Shown: in pieces, positions 21,966-30,321 of the stretch
Layout: every line of letters starts with the position of its first letter
Numbering within the stretch: position 1 is the stretch's first letter
NCBI RefSeq assembly: GCF_009742725.1
Contig: NZ_WPHG01000001.1
Span: forward strand, 470,001 to 534,000
Source: Nitratireductor arenosus
GTDB taxonomy: Bacteria; Pseudomonadota; Alphaproteobacteria; Rhizobiales; Rhizobiaceae
DNA length: 64,000 bases
Reading direction: 5' to 3'
Translations under genes and position numbers: made by a program
Notes under the pieces: model-generated
Told to the model about the DNA's origin: nothing
What the model saw: only the letters and a program-made list of their open reading frames with translations
The model's database searches: none

Positions 21966-22754
21966 CTATATAGGCGCAGCCGCATCGTCCCGGAAGTCCT
22001 CCGACAAAACCCGCGCGAATGTGAGCACGTCGACCGCCCCCGCCCCGGCCCGGACAAGAGCGCGGGCGACCGCGCTGACCGTGGCCCCGGTGGTGTACAC
22101 ATCGTCGACGACCAATACCCGCCGGCCCTTGATCATCGCCCGCCGCCCCGCCGGCACCGCGAACGCGCCCCTCACGTTGGACCGGCGTTCGTTGAGGCCG
22201 AGCCCGACCTGCTGGCGCGTGCTGCGCGCACGCAGGACGAGCTCCGGCTCGAACGCGATCTCGGCGCGAGCGGCGATCGCGCGGGCCAATTCGGCCGCCT
22301 GGTTGAAGCGCCTGACAAGGAAGCGCCGCCGGTGCAGCGGCACCGGCACGATCATGTCGGCATCGCCGAGAAGCTCAACTCCGGCGCGTATCATCCATCC
22401 CGCCATCCAGGGTGCGAGGTCGGTTCGGTCGCGAAATTTCAGCCCCTGCACCAGCCGGCGCGCCACGCCGGCATAGGCGACCGCGGCGCGTGCACGCGCA
22501 AAGGGCGGCGGTTCCGCGATCGCGGCCAGACAAACCGCCTTGTCACCCATCTCGCAGACGAACGGAATGCCCAGCACCTCGCAATAGGGACGCTCGATCA
22601 GAGCCAGGTCGCGCCAGCACTCGCCGCACAGCGTACCGGGTTCCACCACTAGCTTGCGACAGCCCGCGCATGTCGGCGGGAAGGCGAACGCGCCGAACAG
22701 GGCGGCGCCGCCGCGCACCACACGCTTGATCTCGCCGAGCCTATAGTTCACCAC
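21966..22754 (-). CDS. ComF family phosphoribosyltransferase-like protein
   Basis: The 262-residue protein has an N-terminal zinc-ribbon (CAGC ... CGEC, with another Cys in the following segment) and a C-terminal PRTase domain with the PRPP loop VLVVDDVYTTGAT. ComF proteins take part in DNA uptake in competent bacteria; in Alphaproteobacteria the role is not defined and no other competence genes are seen here. It lies 22 bp upstream of grxC on the same strand and diverges from the methyltransferase at 22843. Confidence 0.94.
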   Translation of the reverse strand: MVNYRLGEIKRVVRGGAALFGAFAFPPTCAGCRKLVVEPGTLCGECWRDLALIERPYCEVLGIPFVCEMGDKAVCLAAIAEPPPFARARAAVAYAGVARRLVQGLKFRDRTDLAPWMAGWMIRAGVELLGDADMIVPVPLHRRRFLVRRFNQAAELARAIAARAEIAFEPELVLRARSTRQQVGLGLNERRSNVRGAFAVPAGRRAMIKGRRVLVVDDVYTTGATVSAVARALVRAGAGAVDVLTFARVLSEDFRDDAAAPI

Positions 22755-22842
22755 GCTGGTCCCATGACCGGCAAATTACCAAAATCAGGCGGCGTCAGCC
22801 ATTCCCCCGACCGGAACCGGCCGACGCGAGAAACATGACCAG

Positions 22843-23715
22843 ATGGACGACATCCTTGATCTAGACCTCTCGATCGCGCGCAAGAAGCGTCTGCTGGCCG
22901 GGACCCGGCCGATCGCGACCTTCCTGATGGAACGCACGGCCGAGGAACTGGGCGACCGGCTGGCGACCGTGGAACGGCGTTTCGTCGACTGTGCCGCCAT
23001 CCAATGCCTGACACCGCATGCCGCGCTGGCCATGCGCGCCTCCGGCCGCGCCGGCAATGTCGTGCGCGTTGAGCCCGATCCGGCCTTCCTCGAAGGCGGC
23101 GCCGGCTTCGTGTCCGATGGCGAACGCCTGCCGCTCGAACCTGAAAGCCTGGATCTCGCCGTCTCCCTGCTCTGCCTGCACGAGGTCAACGATCTGCCGG
23201 GCGCGCTGATCCAGATCCGCCGCGCCCTGCGCCCGGACGGCCTGTTCCTGGCCGCCTTCGCCGGCGCCGGCACGCTGGAGGAATTGCGCCATTGCCTGCT
23301 GGTCGCCGAAACCGAAATCACCGGCGGTGCCAGCCCCCGGGTCCTGCCCTTCGCCGATGTGCGGGCGGCAGGCGCCCTGCTGCAGCGGGCCGGCTTCGCC
23401 CTGCCGGTCGCCGACATCGAAACCATCACCGTGCGTTATTCCGACATGTTCGCGCTGTTGCGCGATCTGCGCCAGATGGGCGCCACCAACACGCTTTTCG
23501 GCCGGCTGAAACGGCCGACCCGCAAGCAGGTCTTCCTACGCGCGGCCGACCTCTACGCCGAGCGATTTGCCGATCCGGACGGACGCCTGCGCGCCACCTT
23601 CTCGCTAATCTGGCTGTCGGGCTGGGCGCCGGACGCCTCGCAACCGAAACCGGCCAGGCCGGGTTCGGCGACGATGCCGCTCGCCCAGGCGCTGAAGGAC
23701 CAGGACCGGAAATAG
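22843..23715 (+). CDS. SAM-dependent methyltransferase-fold protein, NDUFAF5-like
   Basis: The 290-residue protein resembles the alphaproteobacterial relatives of mitochondrial NDUFAF5, a complex I assembly factor that hydroxylates an arginine of the NDUFS7 subunit. Features are the DLSIARKKRLLAGTRP N-terminus, a divergent SAM region (VVRVEPDP), SLLCLHEVNDLPGAL and the C-terminal GATNTLFGRLKRPTRK. Motif I lacks the usual GxGxG, so methyltransferase activity is doubtful and the hydroxylase role is possible. A role for complex I is inference from family. Confidence 0.85.
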   Translation: MDDILDLDLSIARKKRLLAGTRPIATFLMERTAEELGDRLATVERRFVDCAAIQCLTPHAALAMRASGRAGNVVRVEPDPAFLEGGAGFVSDGERLPLEPESLDLAVSLLCLHEVNDLPGALIQIRRALRPDGLFLAAFAGAGTLEELRHCLLVAETEITGGASPRVLPFADVRAAGALLQRAGFALPVADIETITVRYSDMFALLRDLRQMGATNTLFGRLKRPTRKQVFLRAADLYAERFADPDGRLRATFSLIWLSGWAPDASQPKPARPGSATMPLAQALKDQDRK

Positions 23716-23818
23716 CCGCCGGCCGCACCCGCTCGCCGCCTGTCCCGAAGGCGCCGCCGAACCGTTTCTTAAAGGTTGTCCTTTATGCAACGGAGGACGG
23801 AAAACGGAGATGTAGTGC

Positions 23819-25228
23819 GTGCGATTTTCCGCCGCCACCACTGCGGAACGGCTTTTGCCGGAGCGCCTGGCGCTCCGCGCGCGTCCCTTGCTGGGCTTGA
23901 TCGACTCCGTTCTTTCGGGAGCCGACGCGCGTGGCGAGGCCGGGCGCATGTCGCTGATCGCCTTCTTCATCCGCATCGTCAACGCCGTCATCGCCTTCGT
24001 CAGCCAGGTTTTGCTCGCGCGCTGGATGGGCAGTTTCGAATACGGGATCTTCGTCCTCGTCTGGGTCACGATGGTGATCGTCGGCAACCTCTCCTGTCTC
24101 GGCTTCCACACCTCGATCATCCGCTTCATTCCCGAATACCGCCAAAAGGGGCGGCTGGCCGAATTGCGCGGCATCCTTCTGGCCAGCCGGCTCTTCGTCC
24201 TGATCGCCTCCACGATCGTGGCCGCGATCGGCGCAGCCGGCATCTGGCTGTTCGCCCCGGCGATCGAATCCTACTACGTCGTCCCCTTCTATCTCGGCAT
24301 CGTCTGCCTGCCGATGATTTCGCTGTCCGATGCGCTCCAGGGCATCTCACGCGCCAATGCCTGGGCGATCTCCGCGCTCTCGCCGACCTATCTGATCCGG
24401 CCGGTGCTCATCCTGGTCTTCATGGGCGGGTCACTTCTGGCCGGCTTCCAGCCCTGCGCAGTCACCGCGATCATCGCGGCCATCATGGCCACCTATGCCA
24501 CCACCATCATCCAACTCGTGTCGGTGACCGGCCGGGTGGACCGGCGCCTGGAACCCGGCCCGCGGACCTTCCTGCTGCGTCAGTGGATCCTGGTTTCGAT
24601 GCCGATCTTCCTGGTCGAGAGTTTTTTCTTCCTGCTCACCAACGCCGATGTGCTGATGGTGGGACGTTTCATGCCGCCGGACCAGGTCGCCGTCTATTTC
24701 GCAACGGTAAAAACGCTGGCGCTGGTTCATTTCGTCTATTTCGCCGTCAAGGCCGGCGTCGCCCAGCGTTACGCCAGCATCACCCATACCGGCGACACCG
24801 AACTGCTGAGCGCCTTTGCCCGTGAGACCGCCTCGTGGACCTTCTGGCCGTCGCTGGCGATGGCGGTCGCCGTCCTTCTGCTTGGCAAGCCTATGCTGTC
24901 CCTGTTCGGGCCCGAATTCGTCGCCGGCTATCCGCTTTTGTTCGTGCTCGTCGGCGGCGTGGTGGCGCGCGCGGCGGTCGGCCCGGCTGAAAGCCTGCTC
25001 ACCATGACCGGCAACCAGAATGTGTGCGCCATGGTCTACGCCCTGGCGCTGTCGCTCAACATCGCGCTCAACTTCATCCTCATCCCCGAATTCGGGCTGT
25101 GGGGCGCGGCGATCGCGACGGCGATCGCCATGGCGTTCGAGGCGCTCGCCCTGTCCTTCACCGTATGGCGCCGCCTCGGCATCGTCATGCTGGTGTTTTT
25201 GCCGTCATCGCACGAAGCGCGAGGTTGA
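23819..25228 (+). CDS. Polysaccharide/lipid-linked oligosaccharide flippase (MOP superfamily)
   Basis: The 469-residue integral membrane protein has about 12-14 helices and the MOP-type pattern (FFIRIVNAVIAFVSQVLLARWMG, later DVLMVGRFMPPDQVAVYF, and GVVARAAVGPAESLL). It probably flips a lipid-linked glycan precursor across the inner membrane. The GTG start at 23819 follows ACGGAGATGTA; about 40 residues precede the first helix, so a later start is possible. It is followed after one base by an acyltransferase gene, suggesting the two act on one surface glycan. No glycosyltransferases are nearby. Confidence 0.87.
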   Translation: MRFSAATTAERLLPERLALRARPLLGLIDSVLSGADARGEAGRMSLIAFFIRIVNAVIAFVSQVLLARWMGSFEYGIFVLVWVTMVIVGNLSCLGFHTSIIRFIPEYRQKGRLAELRGILLASRLFVLIASTIVAAIGAAGIWLFAPAIESYYVVPFYLGIVCLPMISLSDALQGISRANAWAISALSPTYLIRPVLILVFMGGSLLAGFQPCAVTAIIAAIMATYATTIIQLVSVTGRVDRRLEPGPRTFLLRQWILVSMPIFLVESFFFLLTNADVLMVGRFMPPDQVAVYFATVKTLALVHFVYFAVKAGVAQRYASITHTGDTELLSAFARETASWTFWPSLAMAVAVLLLGKPMLSLFGPEFVAGYPLLFVLVGGVVARAAVGPAESLLTMTGNQNVCAMVYALALSLNIALNFILIPEFGLWGAAIATAIAMAFEALALSFTVWRRLGIVMLVFLPSSHEARG

Positions 25229-25229
25229 T

Positions 25230-26513
25230 ATGGCCGCCATTCCCCTGATCGAGGAAACCAGTACGAGCGCCTCGAGCCCGCTGATCGCCAACCTCGCCGG
25301 CGTGAGCGGCGAAGCGCTGCAGCAGGTCGAGGTGGAAATCCAGGCCGCCGGCGCCGCGCCGCGGCGTCTGGCGGTCTATCCCGCCTCGGCCGGTTTCGAC
25401 CTGGTCGAGGAGCTGGATTTTTTGTGCGTACGCACGGTCGAGCCCAACATCTTCTTCAATCCGCGCTTTCTGGCGCCGGCCATGCCCAGGCTGGAGGACC
25501 GCGAGGTGCGGCTGGCCGTCATCCGCGACGGCGACAGGGATAAGAACCGGCTGCGCCTGCTCGTTCCCTTTTCCGTGGAGAAACCCGCGGTCCCGTTGAG
25601 CGTGCCGGTGATGCGGACCTGGTCGAGCCCGTTCGGCCCGCTCGGCACACCGCTGGTCGATCGTGACGACCCCGTCGGGGTGCTCGAGGATTTCTTTTCC
25701 ATGCTGGGCCGAAAGCATCTGAACCTGCCCAGGGTGCTGATCCTGCCCGACCTGCGCATGGACGGTCCGGTCGCCCGCCTGATCCGCACCGCCGCCATCG
25801 GGCTCGACCTACCCGTGGTGACCACCGCGCGCAGCATGCGCCCTTTCCTCGACAGCGACCTGGATGCCGAGACCTATCTGCGCACATCGCTCAAATCGCA
25901 TCATTTCCGCGAATTCCGCCGCCTCAAGCGCCGGCTCGCCGAAACCGGCGATCTCGTCTATTCGGTAGCGCGCCAGCCTGACGAGATCCGCAACGCGCTG
26001 GAGACCTTCCTGGCGCTGGAGGCCTCGGGCTGGAAGGGTCGCGAGCGCACGGCCATGGTGATCGACCGTTACCGGGCCGCCTTCGCGCGCGAGGCGATCA
26101 ACCGGCTCGCGCAGCGTGATCTGTGCCGGATTCACACGCTCAGCCTCGACGGCGCCGCGATCGCCAGCCTGATCGTGTTCGTCGAGGCCGGCCAGGCCTA
26201 TACGTGGAAGACGGCCTATGATGAAAACCATGCCGCCTACTCCCCCGGCACGCTGCTGATGATCGAGGTCACGCGCCAGCATCTGGACGATCCCAATATC
26301 GACTCCACCGATTCCTGCGCCGTGCCCGATCACCCGATCATGAGCCGTTTGTGGAGCGAACGGCGCGAGATGGGCACGATGGTCGTCGGGCTGGCGCCGG
26401 ACACGGACCGGCAGACCCGCCAGGCCGCCGGCCAGATCCATTTGAACCGCGAAACCCGCAATCTGGCGCGCATTCTGCGCCGACGCATCAAGGGGCTGAT
26501 CGGCAGACGCTGA
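25230..26513 (+). CDS. GNAT-fold acyltransferase of the BioF2/FemAB-like type
   Basis: The 427-residue cytosolic protein has the tandem GNAT-like arrangement of Acetyltransf_6 proteins: LKSHHFREFRRLKRRLAETGD in the middle and a C-terminal acyl-transfer core (ALEASGWKGRERTAM, ASLIVFVEAGQAYTWKTAYDENHAAYSPGTLLMIEV). Relatives acetylate sugars in surface polysaccharide or capsule pathways. The ATG at 25230 follows GAGGTTGAT and lies one base after the flippase stop, so the two are coupled. The acceptor is unknown. A short Arg-rich tail ends the protein. Confidence 0.85.
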   Translation: MAAIPLIEETSTSASSPLIANLAGVSGEALQQVEVEIQAAGAAPRRLAVYPASAGFDLVEELDFLCVRTVEPNIFFNPRFLAPAMPRLEDREVRLAVIRDGDRDKNRLRLLVPFSVEKPAVPLSVPVMRTWSSPFGPLGTPLVDRDDPVGVLEDFFSMLGRKHLNLPRVLILPDLRMDGPVARLIRTAAIGLDLPVVTTARSMRPFLDSDLDAETYLRTSLKSHHFREFRRLKRRLAETGDLVYSVARQPDEIRNALETFLALEASGWKGRERTAMVIDRYRAAFAREAINRLAQRDLCRIHTLSLDGAAIASLIVFVEAGQAYTWKTAYDENHAAYSPGTLLMIEVTRQHLDDPNIDSTDSCAVPDHPIMSRLWSERREMGTMVVGLAPDTDRQTRQAAGQIHLNRETRNLARILRRRIKGLIGRR

Positions 26514-26531
26514 GCCGCTCAGCCATCAGGG

Positions 26532-28175
26532 TCAATCCGGACCGGATCGGGCCTCGCGGCCGGCGCGGTCGCGGAAGATGCGCCGGATCACCTTGCCGGT
26601 GGTCGTCAGCGGCATCGAATCGACGAACTCGACCTCGCGCGGATATTCATGCGCGGAAAGCCGTTCGCGCACCCACAGACTGATGTCCGATTTCAGCGCC
26701 TCCGAGGGCGCATGCCCGTCCTTCAGAACCACATAGGCCTTGACGATCTCGGTCCTGATCGCGTCCGGCTTGCCGACCGCCGCCGCCAACGCGACCGCGG
26801 GATGGCCGGTCAGGCAGTCCTCGATCTCGCCCGGGCCGATCCGGTAGCCGGCCGAGGTGATGACGTCGTCGTCGCGGCCGAAGAAATGAATATAGCCGTC
26901 GCCGTCGGCGGTACCCTGGTCGCCGGTCAGCATCCAGTCGCCGACGAATTTCTGCGCGGTCGCCTGCGGGTTCTGCCAATATTCGAGGAACATCACCGGG
27001 TCCGGACGCCGCACCGCGATCTGGCCGGCCTCGCCGACCGGGCGGGGATTGCCGTCATGATCGACAATCGCGACCTGATGGCCGGGAACCGGCTTGCCGA
27101 TCGCGCCGGCACGGCTGACGCCGAGCGCGGCACAGGACGACAACACCAGATTGCACTCCGTCTGGCCGTAAAACTCGTTAATCGTCACGCCGAGCGCGCC
27201 GCGCGCCCAGTCATAGGTTTCCCGTCCGAGCGCCTCGCCGCCCGAGCCGACCGTGCGCAAATCGAGCGCGAACCGCTCGCGTACGTCCGGCACGGCCTTC
27301 ATCATCCTGAGCGCGGTCGGCGGTATGAAGGCGTTGCGCACCTGGCGGCGCGCCATCAGCGCGAACGCCGCCTCCGGATCGAACTTTTCCGCGCGCGACG
27401 ACACCACCGGCACGCCGAGAAGCAGGCCCGGCAAGAGCACGTTGAGCAGACCGCCGGCCCAGGCCCAATCGGCCGGCGTCCAGAGCCGGTCGCCGGGTTG
27501 CGGCAGGAATTCGTGCGGCATCTGCACGCCGGGCACATGGCCGAGCAGCACCCGGTGGCCGTGCAACGCGCCCTTGGGCGGCCCGGTGGTGCCGGAGGTG
27601 AAGATCATCATCGCCGGATCGTCGGGTCCGGTCTTCTCGGCCTCGAACCGCGCCGACCCGCCCGCCACCAGCGCGTCGAAGGAGACCGCCCCCTCGCCCG
27701 CGTCGCCGGTCACGATCACGCTGCGCAACGCCGGCAAGCGTGCGCGCAGCGGCGCCAGCTTGGCCAGGCCGGCATGGTTGGTCACCACCGCCGACACCCC
27801 GGCCGTCTGCAGCCGGTATTCCAGCGCCTCGACCCCGAACAAAAGCGCCAGCGGCACGGCGATGGCGCCGAGCTTGTAGATCGCGACATGGCTGATCGCG
27901 GTCTCGAAGCTCTGCGGCAGGAGCAATGCCACCCGGTCGCCGCGGGAAACGCCGAGCGCGCGCATCGCGTTGGCGAACGCGCTCGAGCGCTCCGCAAGCA
28001 TACGATAGCTCATCGTCGCCGCGACCTCGTCGCCGGCATCGTCGATCAGCGCGATCCGGTCCGGCGCGTGCGCCGCCCACGCGTCGGCCACGGCGACGCC
28101 GATATTGAACCGGGCAGGGGTCTGCCAACGGAACCGGGCGTAAAGCCGGTCGTAATCTTCGCCGCGTTCAAGCAT
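26532..28175 (-). CDS. Acyl-CoA synthetase (AMP-dependent synthetase/ligase)
   Basis: The 547-residue adenylate-forming enzyme activates a carboxylic acid to its CoA thioester. It has the P-loop IFTSGTTGPPKGALHGHR, the A5 motif FYGQTE, the LTGDQGTADGDGYIHFFGRDDDVI hinge and the catalytic Lys in TTGKVIRR near the C-terminus. The sequence is of the medium-chain acyl-CoA synthetase/acetoacetyl-like type; the acyl group cannot be fixed. It converges on the acyltransferase gene with an 18-bp gap and has the tRNA-Leu gene upstream on the same strand. Confidence 0.92.
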   Translation of the reverse strand: MLERGEDYDRLYARFRWQTPARFNIGVAVADAWAAHAPDRIALIDDAGDEVAATMSYRMLAERSSAFANAMRALGVSRGDRVALLLPQSFETAISHVAIYKLGAIAVPLALLFGVEALEYRLQTAGVSAVVTNHAGLAKLAPLRARLPALRSVIVTGDAGEGAVSFDALVAGGSARFEAEKTGPDDPAMMIFTSGTTGPPKGALHGHRVLLGHVPGVQMPHEFLPQPGDRLWTPADWAWAGGLLNVLLPGLLLGVPVVSSRAEKFDPEAAFALMARRQVRNAFIPPTALRMMKAVPDVRERFALDLRTVGSGGEALGRETYDWARGALGVTINEFYGQTECNLVLSSCAALGVSRAGAIGKPVPGHQVAIVDHDGNPRPVGEAGQIAVRRPDPVMFLEYWQNPQATAQKFVGDWMLTGDQGTADGDGYIHFFGRDDDVITSAGYRIGPGEIEDCLTGHPAVALAAAVGKPDAIRTEIVKAYVVLKDGHAPSEALKSDISLWVRERLSAHEYPREVEFVDSMPLTTTGKVIRRIFRDRAGREARSGPD

Positions 28176-28204
28176 CGTGGTTGATATGCCCCATTCGACA
28201 ATAC

Positions 28205-28240
28205 AAAACCCGTCCCGCCCCCAAGGCGGGACCCGGTTTT
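28205..28240 (-). terminator. Rho-independent terminator downstream of tRNA-Leu
   Basis: A perfect 8-bp GC stem (GTCCCGCC/GGCGGGAC, 5-base loop) is extended by outer AAAACC/GGTTTT pairs. On the minus strand the structure runs into GTTTTGTATTG. It lies about 58 bp after the tRNA 3' end. Confidence 0.75.
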
Positions 28241-28297
28241 GCCAGAACTCGGGGACTTCGAACAGACTCCACGCATCTCATGCGCGAGTGTGGAAAA

Positions 28298-28382
28298 TGG
28301 TGCCCCTGGCCGGGATCGAACCAGCACTCCTTGCGGAACGCGATTTTGAGTCGCGCGCGTCTACCAATTCCGCCACAGGGGC
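28298..28382 (-). tRNA. tRNA-Leu (anticodon CAA)
   Basis: The 85-base gene folds as a class II tRNA. The acceptor stem GCCCCTG/CAGGGGC is followed by A73 and an encoded CCA. The anticodon arm CGCGA-CTCAAAA-TCGCG reads CAA, and the T arm carries GGTTCGATCC. The long variable arm (TTCCGCAAGGAGT region) is as expected for leucine. It serves the UUG codon. No integrase or direct repeat of its 3' end was seen nearby. Confidence 0.97.
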
Positions 28383-28514
28383 CCATAGGGCGACCGGCCA
28401 CGAGCCGGACGGCTGCGGACTATACGGCCGGGGCCCTGTCCGTCAACTGCCCGACGCCGGAAACCTTGTTTCCAAAAGGCGGGGCCGGCGCCGCGCAAAC
28501 TGCTTCCATTTGAG

Positions 28515-28533
28515 GATGAACGGCTCTAGAGCC
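28515..28533. repeat. Solo copy of the terminal repeat found at 48511-48824
   Basis: GATGAACGGCTCTAG here matches the outward-facing ends of the 314-bp element farther along (ATGAACGGCTCTAG on the right, GATGAATGGCTCTAG on the complement of the left). It runs directly into AGCC, forming the 12-bp palindrome GGCTCTAGAGCC at 28522-28533. Only this end is recognisable, so it may be a decayed copy or a scar. Confidence 0.5.
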
Positions 28534-28576
28534 TTTGCTGAACGGATCGACCCATACTGGCTCACGGGATTTTTCC

Positions 28577-29158
28577 ATGCTTCGCCGACTCTATGACTGG
28601 ACCATGTCGCTGGCCGCGACGCGCGACGCCGAAAAGGCGCTCGCCGGCGTCTCCTTCATCGAAAGCTCGGTGTTTCCGATCCCGCCGGATGTCCTGCTGA
28701 TACCGATGGTGCTTGCCGAACGCGCGAAATGGCTGCGCTACGCCGCATTGTGCACGGTGGCCTCGGTGGCCGGCGCCGTGCTCGGCTATCTGATCGGCGC
28801 ATTCCTGTTCGACCTTCTCGGACAGCCGATCCTTGCCTTTTACGGCGCCGAGGACTCCTTCGCCAAGGTGCAGGGCTGGTACGACCGCTGGGGCGGCTGG
28901 GGTGTGCTGTTCGCCGCCGTCACGCCGTTTCCCTACAAGGTGCTGACGATCTTTTCCGGTTTCACCGGGTTGAATTTCCTGACCTTCCTGATCGTGTCGA
29001 TTATCGGCCGCGGCATGCGCTTCACTCTCGTCGCCTGGCTGCTCTACCGCTTCGGCGAGCCGATCCGCACCTTCATCGAGCGCAATCTCGGCCTTCTTTT
29101 CACCCTTTTCATGGTGCTCCTGATCGGTGGTTTCGTCGCCGTGAAATATATCTTCTGA
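28577..29158 (+). CDS. YqaA family membrane protein (SNARE-associated/DedA-like)
   Basis: The 193-residue inner-membrane protein belongs to the YqaA branch of the DedA/VTT superfamily. Visible marks are FIESSVFPIPPDVLLIPMVLAERAKWLRYA and the GWGVLFAAVTPFPYKVLTIFSGFTGLNFLTFL re-entrant region. The family is linked to lipid scrambling or membrane homeostasis, not proven here. The start MLRRLYDW at 28577 fits family length; an upstream in-frame ATG overlaps the repeat region. The dsbB-like gene begins 4 bp after its stop. Confidence 0.93.
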   Translation: MLRRLYDWTMSLAATRDAEKALAGVSFIESSVFPIPPDVLLIPMVLAERAKWLRYAALCTVASVAGAVLGYLIGAFLFDLLGQPILAFYGAEDSFAKVQGWYDRWGGWGVLFAAVTPFPYKVLTIFSGFTGLNFLTFLIVSIIGRGMRFTLVAWLLYRFGEPIRTFIERNLGLLFTLFMVLLIGGFVAVKYIF

Positions 29159-29162
29159 TCCC

Positions 29163-29690
29163 ATGACCACCACCATGACCAACGGCAGCAACAGATTGGC
29201 GGCGACGGCGTTTTTCCTGCTCGCGGCGATGGCGGTCGTCGTCGGCGCTGCGCTCGGCTTCGAGCATCTGGGCGGCTACATTCCCTGCAAGCTCTGCCTC
29301 GAACAGCGCATGCCCTACTATATCGGCGCGCCGTTGATGGCCGTCGCCGGCCTCGCCGCGCTGATGCGCGCACCCGGCTGGATCGCGCGGCTGCTGATCG
29401 CGGCCGGCGGTCTCTTGATGGTCTACGGGCTCTATCTCGCCGTCTACCATTCCGGTGTCGAATGGGGCTGGTGGGCCGGGCCGGCCGATTGCGGCGCGGT
29501 CGCCGCGCCACCCTCGAGCGAGGGCGGCATTCTCGACGCGATCAACACCGTGATCCCGCCCTCCTGCGACAAGGCCTCGCTCAGGGTTCTGGGGCTGTCC
29601 TTCGCCGGATGGAACGCGATCGCCAGCCTGATGCTTGCCGCTGCCGCGCTGCGCGCCGCGATCAAGGGTGCGCCTGACAATCGTGGATAA
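29163..29690 (+). CDS. Disulfide bond formation protein B (DsbB family)
   Basis: The 175-residue four-helix membrane protein reoxidises a periplasmic DsbA-like thiol oxidase with ubiquinone. The first active pair is CKLC in YIPCKLCLEQRMPYY, right after helix 1 as in the family; the second pair is Cys in PADCGAV and PSCDKAS in the periplasmic loop. A C-terminal GLSFAGWNAIASL helix follows. It is probably co-transcribed with yqaA. No dsbA is in the window. Confidence 0.93.
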   Translation: MTTTMTNGSNRLAATAFFLLAAMAVVVGAALGFEHLGGYIPCKLCLEQRMPYYIGAPLMAVAGLAALMRAPGWIARLLIAAGGLLMVYGLYLAVYHSGVEWGWWAGPADCGAVAAPPSSEGGILDAINTVIPPSCDKASLRVLGLSFAGWNAIASLMLAAAALRAAIKGAPDNRG

Positions 29691-29842
29691 TGCGGCCCGG
29701 CGGCGCATCCAGCGCCCGACCGGGAACACGACGCTCTTGCATCGCCGGGTCGCGATCCTATATCGACGCTCGAAGCGAGGACGACCTCCCCCATCCGGGA
29801 CGCCTGTTCGGGACGGCCCGAAGTATCAAATGGGGGTTCAAA

Positions 29843-30292
29843 ATGCGCACCACCAAGGACCGTATCCGTCACGCCATCAGCTTCGAGATCATCGGCCTGA
29901 TCATTGTCACGCCGCTCGGTGGTTGGGCGTTCGGCATGCCGATCCACGATATCGGCATTGTCGCGCTTGTCAGCGCGACGATCGCGACCTTGTGGAACTA
30001 TCTCTACAATCTGCTCTTCGACCACGCGATGCTGCGCCTCGCGGGCGATGTCCGCAAATCGCCGGCAATACGGGTGGCCCACGCCGTACTTTTCGAGATA
30101 GGGCTTCTTCTGGTGCTGCTGCCGTTCATCGCCTGGTATTTGGGCGTCGGCGTGCTGCAGGCTCTGATGATGGACGTCTCTTTCGCCGTTTTCTACATGG
30201 TCTACGCCTTCGTCTTCAACTGGGCGTATGATGTGGTGTTCCCGCTGCCGGCCTCTCCGGTTCGTTCGCGAGGCACCGGCGCAGGACGCTGA
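29843..30292 (+). CDS. PACE family efflux transporter
   Basis: The 149-residue protein contains two bacterial transmembrane pair repeats of the proteobacterial antimicrobial compound efflux family (AceI type), which export chlorhexidine or short-chain diamines by proton exchange. The essential glutamate of helix 1 is present (E15 in RHAISFEIIGL), as are the paired motifs WNYLYNLLFDHAMLR and the second-repeat FNWAYDVVFP. The ATG at 29843 has GGGGG 7 bases upstream. It stands alone, with about 150 bp before it containing nothing recognisable. Confidence 0.93.
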   Translation: MRTTKDRIRHAISFEIIGLIIVTPLGGWAFGMPIHDIGIVALVSATIATLWNYLYNLLFDHAMLRLAGDVRKSPAIRVAHAVLFEIGLLLVLLPFIAWYLGVGVLQALMMDVSFAVFYMVYAFVFNWAYDVVFPLPASPVRSRGTGAGR

Positions 30293-30321
30293 GATTGCGC
30301 GGGGACACCGCGCCCGGAAAC

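Noticed and set aside
26532-28175. acs-type acetyl-CoA synthetase name for the acyl-CoA synthetase
   Set aside because: At 547 residues it is shorter than true Acs and lacks its N-terminal region, so only the general ligase call is kept.
28298-28576. Integration site of a mobile element at tRNA-Leu
   Set aside because: No integrase gene, no direct repeat of the tRNA 3' end and ordinary chromosomal genes on both sides.
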